In this document: positions 58,186-64,000 of the stretch, piece after piece
Layout of the letters: the number at the start of each line of letters is the position of its first letter
How positions within the stretch are numbered: the first letter of the stretch is position 1
From: Akebia trifoliata
Lineage: Eukaryota > Streptophyta > Magnoliopsida > Ranunculales > Lardizabalaceae
Assembly: GCA_017979445.1 (NCBI GenBank)
Contig: CM030707.1
Span: forward strand, 23,132,586 to 23,196,585
Length of the DNA: 64,000 nt
Direction: 5' to 3'
Program-made: the position numbers and the translations under genes
The notes under the pieces: model-generated
Told to the model about the DNA's origin: nothing
Database searches by the model: none
Seen by the model: only the letters and a program-made list of their open reading frames with translations

Positions 58186-61100
58186 TGTAAAACCTTGAGT
58201 TTTTGATTCGTATCTCGAGAAAAAATAAATAATGAAATTTTGAAAAAATCCTGAAAGTGGGATTTAGGAGTAGAACTTTAGGATGTTTGTGATCATTTTT
58301 AATGGAATTCAACCTCACTACTAGATTCAAAATGATCAAAAAATATACTTTAGTTTGTAAGCACGCTCAAATGCGAGTCCAAATAGAAAAGTTGTAAAAA
58401 TCCTCGATTATCGAGTCGGACCAGACTAAAATAACGACTTTTTGGTAGAGCAAGAATTATTAAGATTCGATTACACCATTGGATTCATAACGAAAAATTA
58501 TCGAACATGTATTATTTATTTGTCATTTTTGAAAAATAAAAGTTGAATTATCGTCAAAAATGAAAATGACGTCAATTTTAGGGGTCACCTCAGGACAAAA
58601 TGTAAACTTTTGTTAGAGATAAAATTTGTAGAAATTGACTACACCATTAGATCTAGAATAAAAACTTAAGCGAAATAGAGTATTCATTCGTCACTTTTGG
58701 AGTCTGGACGGTCAAGTTATCGTCGATCGAAACAATAGGCAAAATACCTATTTCATCCCAAGATATATGTAAATAATTTTAAAATTTTTTTTTTCACTTT
58801 CACCTTCATTTTAAATGACCCAAAATCAGCCAACCTTTTTAAAAAAAAATCATTTTTTCTCTGATTTTCAACATCAGATTCATTGCGAACAGCCCGCTTT
58901 CGACGATCGACGTAGAAGGAAAAAAGGTCCGCAGTCTCGATATCTACAAAATTCACCCAAGATCTCTTCATTTCATCTTCTCTTTCACCCTATATCGTCA
59001 AAAATCAATCTTATATATATATGGAAGTTTCGAAACTTCGACCTAGAATTTCACATATTTTGGGGTCAAACCGTCTTCTACCGTTGAAGGGAAAAAGGAC
59101 GACAATATCGAGATCTTCAAAATCACCAGATCAGATTAAAAAATCAACTGTTTCAAAATTTTATCCATCTCGATTTTTATACCGATCGCCTCGATTTTTA
59201 CGCACGTGTTTTAATTTCGTCGCCTAGAGATTGTAAAAAACTCTCAATTTCTATTAGTAATCATAGATTGTGAAAATTACATTTAGGATTTTATTAAAAA
59301 TTTGTGATAAGTTTCCAAAAAGATCGAATTCAATTGGTTATTTCAAATTCACATCAGAACTTGCATGTTTGATATGTTTAACTGTATTTTATAACAAATT
59401 ATACGTGGGTAGGATATTTCACCAGGTTATTTATGTCAGTTGGGTCCTATGCATGCTCGGACCCCGTTTTAGTTTAAGTTTTGTACTTTTTCAATGTTAT
59501 TTATAAAAATGAATTTCATAGTCGAAAAAATGATTTAATATTCAATGAACTCATATTGAGTTAATGAATATCAGAAAGTGGATATTTTATTTGAGAGATT
59601 GCAAATTGTAAAAAAAATTGAAAAAAGAAAAAAAGGGTATGAAACGGTAAAATGTTAGAGTCACACCCGAGGGGTGATGTTTGCATTTTACATTGTTGTG
59701 TTGTGTGTAGGTTAATGAATGGATATCTGGGGATAATATTATTGGTTGCATGTTTATTTACTTTCTATTAGTGTGAGGTGTTGTTTACTTTTCCGATCTA
59801 TTATTTATTTTAGGCCAGGTGGCCACAGTTGTATGGTAGGAAACTGGATATCCATTATCAACCTTGTATTGTTAATTTTCTTTTTTATTTTTAAATGAAA
59901 ATAATATATACGTAACTATTTTGTGAGCTGTTAAAGAGTCTGTGAATGTTTGAAGGGATAGTGCGTAATATCATCTGGAGTGGTATACTATCCTGGTATG
60001 TACGGTAAGGACCACCAAGCTCCTACGTGGTATGGGACGCGTATAAGAGTAGAGTTACAACTGGAATCCGGATTTATTCTTTTCTATCTTTACTAGTAAA
60101 CTTGTAATGTAAAGGTGGTCGTATACGAATGGTTTGTATATTTGGGAATCACATGCATGCCTAATAGGCATAGATGAAGACGATTAGTCAGTGATTACTA
60201 ACAATCTATAGTAGTTGAACGTTCTGACACATCGAAAAGAGACCTATTGCTTACGGTCATGTCAATCGGCAAGACTGAGCTAGATAAATGGTCAACCAAG
60301 CGTGGTAAGTGCAGCGACCAGTCACAAAATCAGGAACTAAAAGTCAGAGAAGAATTGTAACATCATGTCCCGACTGGAAACGATCTAGTCGTGAATCCCA
60401 ACCCTCTAATTTCAATACATCACCATAGTGTATTATATATCTATTGCCTTACTTTGATATATAAAATGAAATGCATGTTTAATATTTCTTTTTGGTCAAT
60501 TAGATTTGTATATAAAGAAAATGCTATAGTGAGTACTGTTGGTTGATGTAATGTTAGTTTTAAAATGTTTAGTTGCTCATTCCTGGCTATATGTACCAGT
60601 TAATCGTAGTTTCTTCTTTAAAATTTTGTATATTTTAAAATGATTCAGTATGTTTATTCGTTGATGTTAGGAGGGATTATTAGTAAAAATTATTTGTTTC
60701 CTTACTGGATAACCATTGTTACTCACCCATTTTTTCCTATTTTTTTTAGCTTCAGAGCCTGTAGTTGGCGAGGCGGGCGTAGAATCAGCGAGTGGGAACT
60801 ATCTGGTGGGTTAGATAGACGATCAGAGTCCATTACTTGGTGAGTATTGGGGTTATTACCCCTAGTAGTGTTGATTCGTCTAAGAGTAATATAGATTTTT
60901 GTTTTGAGCGTTAGGAATTTTGATAGAGTGAGGAATCTTTGTATAATCCTGTATATAAATTTTCTTCTTCCGTACTCTGATCTATCGTACATTATTAGAT
61001 GTATATAGGCTTTCGCTAGTATTATATTTTATTTGTTTGTATGCATGATTGTATGTCGTTTATCAGGTGTAGGTTGAATGCCATGGAATGCTAACATAAA

Positions 61101-61190
61101 CAGAGGAGACCATGCCGAAATTTTGAGGTGCCACCTAGTACCTCGAGATCTGATATGGGGATTTGTGTTAACATTTGGCGAGGCGCCATA
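58186..61190 (+). repeat. Element C 3' LTR
   Basis: 3.0 kb, preceded by the purine tract AAGGGGGGGAGAA (58,173-58,185). The last bases GCGCCATA differ from the usual CACA end. Confidence 0.88.
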
Positions 61191-61956
61191 TATCCCCACC
61201 TCGTTACAGTAATCCCACATCTACTAGTTACCTATTAGCTCAAATGAACCCAACTCTTTGACAGATGAAGATCCCTACTTGTTGACTGAAGAAGATGAGT
61301 CTTTCTCCCTCTCCTACGATGAAATTAGACATATGACCCGATGGAGAAGATTCTTTAAGCCACCAGAACTACGTGTTGATAATCCTGTAGTCTTGACGAG
61401 AGAAGAAATAGATCCCATTTAAGAGAAAATTGAAGAACATGACTCTGTGATCAAGCAATTGAAGAGGTCAGGGGCTAATATCTCAGTTTGGGATTTGATA
61501 ATGGCTTTTAGTGCCCATAAGGAGGCTATTCTCAAAGTGCTAAGTACAACTCAAGTTTCACTCGATACTTCTCCAGTTCTGCAAGCCAGTATAGTAGGGA
61601 CAACTTATGTGGAGAACATATTATCTTTCTCAAAGTCAAATCTCCCAAAAGAGGGAGTGAGCCATACTAAACAGTTACACGTTACAGTCGACTGCAACGG
61701 GATGAAGGTATCCCTGGTTTTGATTGATAATGGGAGTGCACTGAATGTTTGCTTTTTGAAGAGTGCCACTTGCCTTAGGTTTAAAGCTGAAGACCTCAAG
61801 TCCACTAATAAAGGTGTCAGGGCGTTTGATAACACCAAGAGGAACATATTGGGAATTTTACACCTCCGATTATGCATAGGCATAGCTGAATTTCCTATAG
61901 AATTTCAGGTCATAGACATCCAGTCTTCTTTTAATCTATTATTAGGAAGACTGTGA
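61191..61956 (+). pseudogene. Element B gag end and aspartic protease
   Basis: Continues the frame left at 52,216 (CLS then PPRYSNPTSTS). From 61,447 an open frame of 169 codons carries the protease: LHVTVDCNGMKVSLVLIDNG, SALNVCFLKS, then IEFQVIDIQSSFNLLLGRL. Tat/Ogre proteases usually have VDGGSxxN here. IDNGSALN keeps the Asp but changes the following residue. A TGA at 61,954 and nearby stops end it. Confidence 0.7.
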
Positions 61957-62022
61957 CTATACTAGATCAAAGCCATACCTTCCATACTACACCAGAAAAT
62001 CAAATTTATCAAAGATGAGCTA

Positions 62023-62880
62023 GTGATTACTCTTCATGGAGATGCTGAAATTGTGGGAATTGTAAATAGTACTGTAGCTAAGATTGAGCCATTGCTTGAG
62101 ATTCAGCCAGAACAACAAGGGATAGAGTTTAGCGGGTTTGAATTTGAGAAGATATGCTCAGTTCAATGGGATCACTCCGTGAAAGAACATTTTTCTATTG
62201 AGAATACTTCCAATTACTGTATGGCTAACATGTTCAAGAAAATGAGGTTTTTTCCCGGCATGGGCTTAGGTCATAAGCAACAAGGTATTAAAGAGGCATT
62301 AGTGATCAAAGAAGTCATCGGCACATTTGAGTTAGGGTACAAACCTACTAAAGAATATTGGGCCCATTATTGGAAACAAAAGCGAGACAAGGCAAGTGCA
62401 AAGAGGCAAATGTGCACCACGGATCTGATTAAAATGAAGTCCTATCATAAGACGCTTAATGGATATTTCATGAAAGAAGGAGAAAATTTTCGTTATTGTG
62501 GGTTCCCAGAGCCATTTATTGATCACATCACGGGTACTCGTCTGCCGGGGTTTGAAATCTTCTTTGGTATGGATTGGCCTGAAAAGGAAACAAGTGCAGG
62601 AGCGAAAGAAAATGAAGCTGAAGACTGGCAACTCAACCTGGACTCCCTCAACATTGATCAGTTGTTCACTGAAGATCATAATGTTTTAGTATTATCAGTT
62701 GAAAAGGAGACCCTAAATCCTCAATCTGTAATCAAATCTACGATCGGGTTTTTGGCTAATTATCATGTAATGAGTCCTGTGCTACATGTCAAGACTGGTT
62801 CTATCAATCCTATCAGTCATGTTCAGTCCGACAACTCCTTTATTGTTGTTGAGTCAAGTAAGTTACTTGTTTCTACTTAG
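62023..62880 (+). pseudogene. Element B pol spacer with a G-patch-like motif
   Basis: A 285-codon frame between protease and RT. MFKKMRFFPGMGLGHKQQGI resembles a G-patch (RNA-contacting glycine motif), as found in this position in Tat/Ogre Pol. It continues with LGYKPTKEYWAHYWKQKR and GFPEPFIDHITGTRLPGFEI. The downstream part, rich in (V)ESSK/ESS repeats (62,840-62,945), is interrupted by stops. The frame is unusually intact compared with the flanking RT. Confidence 0.65.
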
Positions 62881-62984
62881 TCAAGTGAGTCTGTTATTTT
62901 TAGTGAGTCTAGTATTACTGTTGAGTCAAGTGAGTCTATTAAGTTTACAATGAGTCTTGTTACCCCATCTGGGGAGAGTCTTCC

Positions 62985-64000
62985 AATGAAGAACCTCCCC
63001 TTGAAATAATAAAATTTATTGAACAAGAAAATGAACATCGGGCTCAATCTCTAATAGAAGAAGTAGAGGTTATCAACCTCGAAATAAAAGGAAAGTCCTC
63101 AAGAGATTTGGATTGGGATCACCTTATCTCCCGATGAACGCAAAGGGATAATAGACTTGCTTAGAAAAAGTTCAAAGACGTGTTCATGTGGTCTTATGCG
63201 GACATGTCGGTAGTAAGCACAGATATTTTTCAACATCAGATTCCATTATACCCTGATGCTCGACCAATTAAATAGAAATTTTGATGTATGAAGTCGGAAT
63301 AGACTTTAAACATTAAAAAAAAAGTTACAAAGCAGATTAACGTCGGATTTTTGGATGTAGTAGAATACCCTGAGTGGATTGCTAATGTCGTCCTAGTACC
63401 TAAAAAGATAGAAAAACAAAATGTGTGTAAACTTCAGAGACCTAAACAAAACAAGCCCAAAAGATAGTTTTCTTTTACCATACATAGATGTTCTAGTAGA
63501 TAGTACGGCAGGGCACGCTTTGTTGTCCTTCATGGATTATTTTTAAGGGTACAATCAGATAAAACTGGATCATTAGGATGTGCAAAAAATGTCGTTCATC
63601 ACAAAGTAGGGTACCTTTTGCTACACGGTTATGCCTTTTGATTTGAATAACGTTGGAGCCACCTATCAAAGAGTATCTACGACTTTATTGCACGACATGA
63701 TACACAAGGAAGTCGAAGTCTATGTAGATGATATGATAGTAAAATCTAAGGAATGACTGGGGCACGTTGCTGTACTAGAAAAGTTTTTCACAAGGATTCA
63801 AAAGTATCAACTCCGACTCAACTCGTAGAAATGTGTATTTGGAGTAACTTCTGAAAAATTGTTGGGATTTGTGGTCAGTCAAAGAGGGATTGAAGTAGAC
63901 TCTGTGAAGATTAAAGCTATCAAGAAATGCTATCGCCTGAGACTGAAAAGTTGATTCGACTATTTTTAGGCAGAATCCAGTATGTCAACAGATTCATCAC
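62985..64000 (+). pseudogene. Element B reverse transcriptase, decayed, runs off the window
   Basis: Fragments in shifting frames: FKDVFMWSYADMS, HQIPLYPDARPIK, PEWIANVVLVPKK, PYIDVLVDSTAGHALLSFMD, GYNQIKLDH, FCYTVMPFDLNNVGATYQR and the catalytic VYVDDMIVKS, then [13 protein letters not shown]. The YVDD box is intact but in-frame stops occur every 20-60 codons. Typical of Tat-lineage RT. RNase H and integrase would lie beyond the right edge. Confidence 0.8.

Larger units (their letters stand above)
52217..61190 (+). mobile_element. Element C: Tekay/Del-like LTR retrotransposon without pol, inserted in B gag
   Basis: LTR1 52,217-55,170 and LTR2 58,186-61,190, both starting TGTAAAA and ending in GCGCCACA or, mutated, GCGCCATA. 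The flanks TATCT and TATCC are a 5-bp target duplication with one change. The 3.0-kb interior keeps a gag zinc knuckle and an integrase C-terminal scrap but no protease, RT or RNase H. LTRs are visibly more diverged than those of A. Same family as D. Confidence 0.88.

Overview
This is nuclear DNA of a flowering plant, probably a eudicot (the species cannot be fixed from the sequence). The evidence is AT-rich intergenic DNA, spliced plant gene fragments with GT-AG introns, and plant-specific transposon lineages (Athila, Tat/Ogre and Tekay/Del-like Ty3-gypsy elements, CACTA, PIF/Harbinger, tRNA-derived SINE). Nothing indicates a bacterial or organellar origin.

Layout. (1) 1-5.6 kb: the 5' part of one host gene on the minus strand, a TIC32-like short-chain dehydrogenase, with two coding exons split by a 3.4 kb intron full of small repeats. 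The later exons are not seen and probably lie beyond the left edge. (2) 5.7-13.7 kb: gene-free DNA carrying a long-TIR element, a SINE with a 14-bp target duplication (7298-7548), a 1.24-kb PIF/Harbinger element (8918-10159), a 155-bp tandem array with an insertion in it, and a possible solo Copia LTR. (3) 13,757-21,679: a 7.9-kb CACTA transposon with CACTACGTCATATTG termini and AAA target duplications. It encodes no visible transposase. It carries pieces of at least three unrelated host genes: four MAPKKK (MEKK1-like) kinase exons, an antisense NLR leucine-rich-repeat pseudogene, and two Pumilio-repeat exons fused in frame to an acidic tail. A terminus of a second CACTA family lies inside its right end. 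(4) 21.7-24.8 kb: unrecognised AT-rich DNA. (5) 24,824 to beyond 64,000: a nest of LTR retrotransposons. The receiving element (B) is a decayed Tat/Ogre-type element: putative LTR, DUF7745-like ORF1, gag, protease, G-patch-like region and RT. Three others sit in it: D (about 26,290-34,379) and C (52,217-61,190), two members of a Tekay/Del-like family with LTRs of about 3 kb and no pol, and A (40,460-51,692), a young Athila-type element with near-identical LTRs and TAATA target duplications. A itself carries a PIF/Harbinger MITE at 48,778-49,502. The gag reading frame of B continues across the points where A and C inserted.

Function. Apart from the SDR gene, nothing here looks like a working host gene. 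The strongest candidate for something new is the multi-gene Pack-CACTA, which may produce chimeric or antisense transcripts. Next are a leader segment shared by the Athila and Tat elements and a duplicated polypurine tract downstream of pol in element A. All alignments, counts and boundaries were made by eye.
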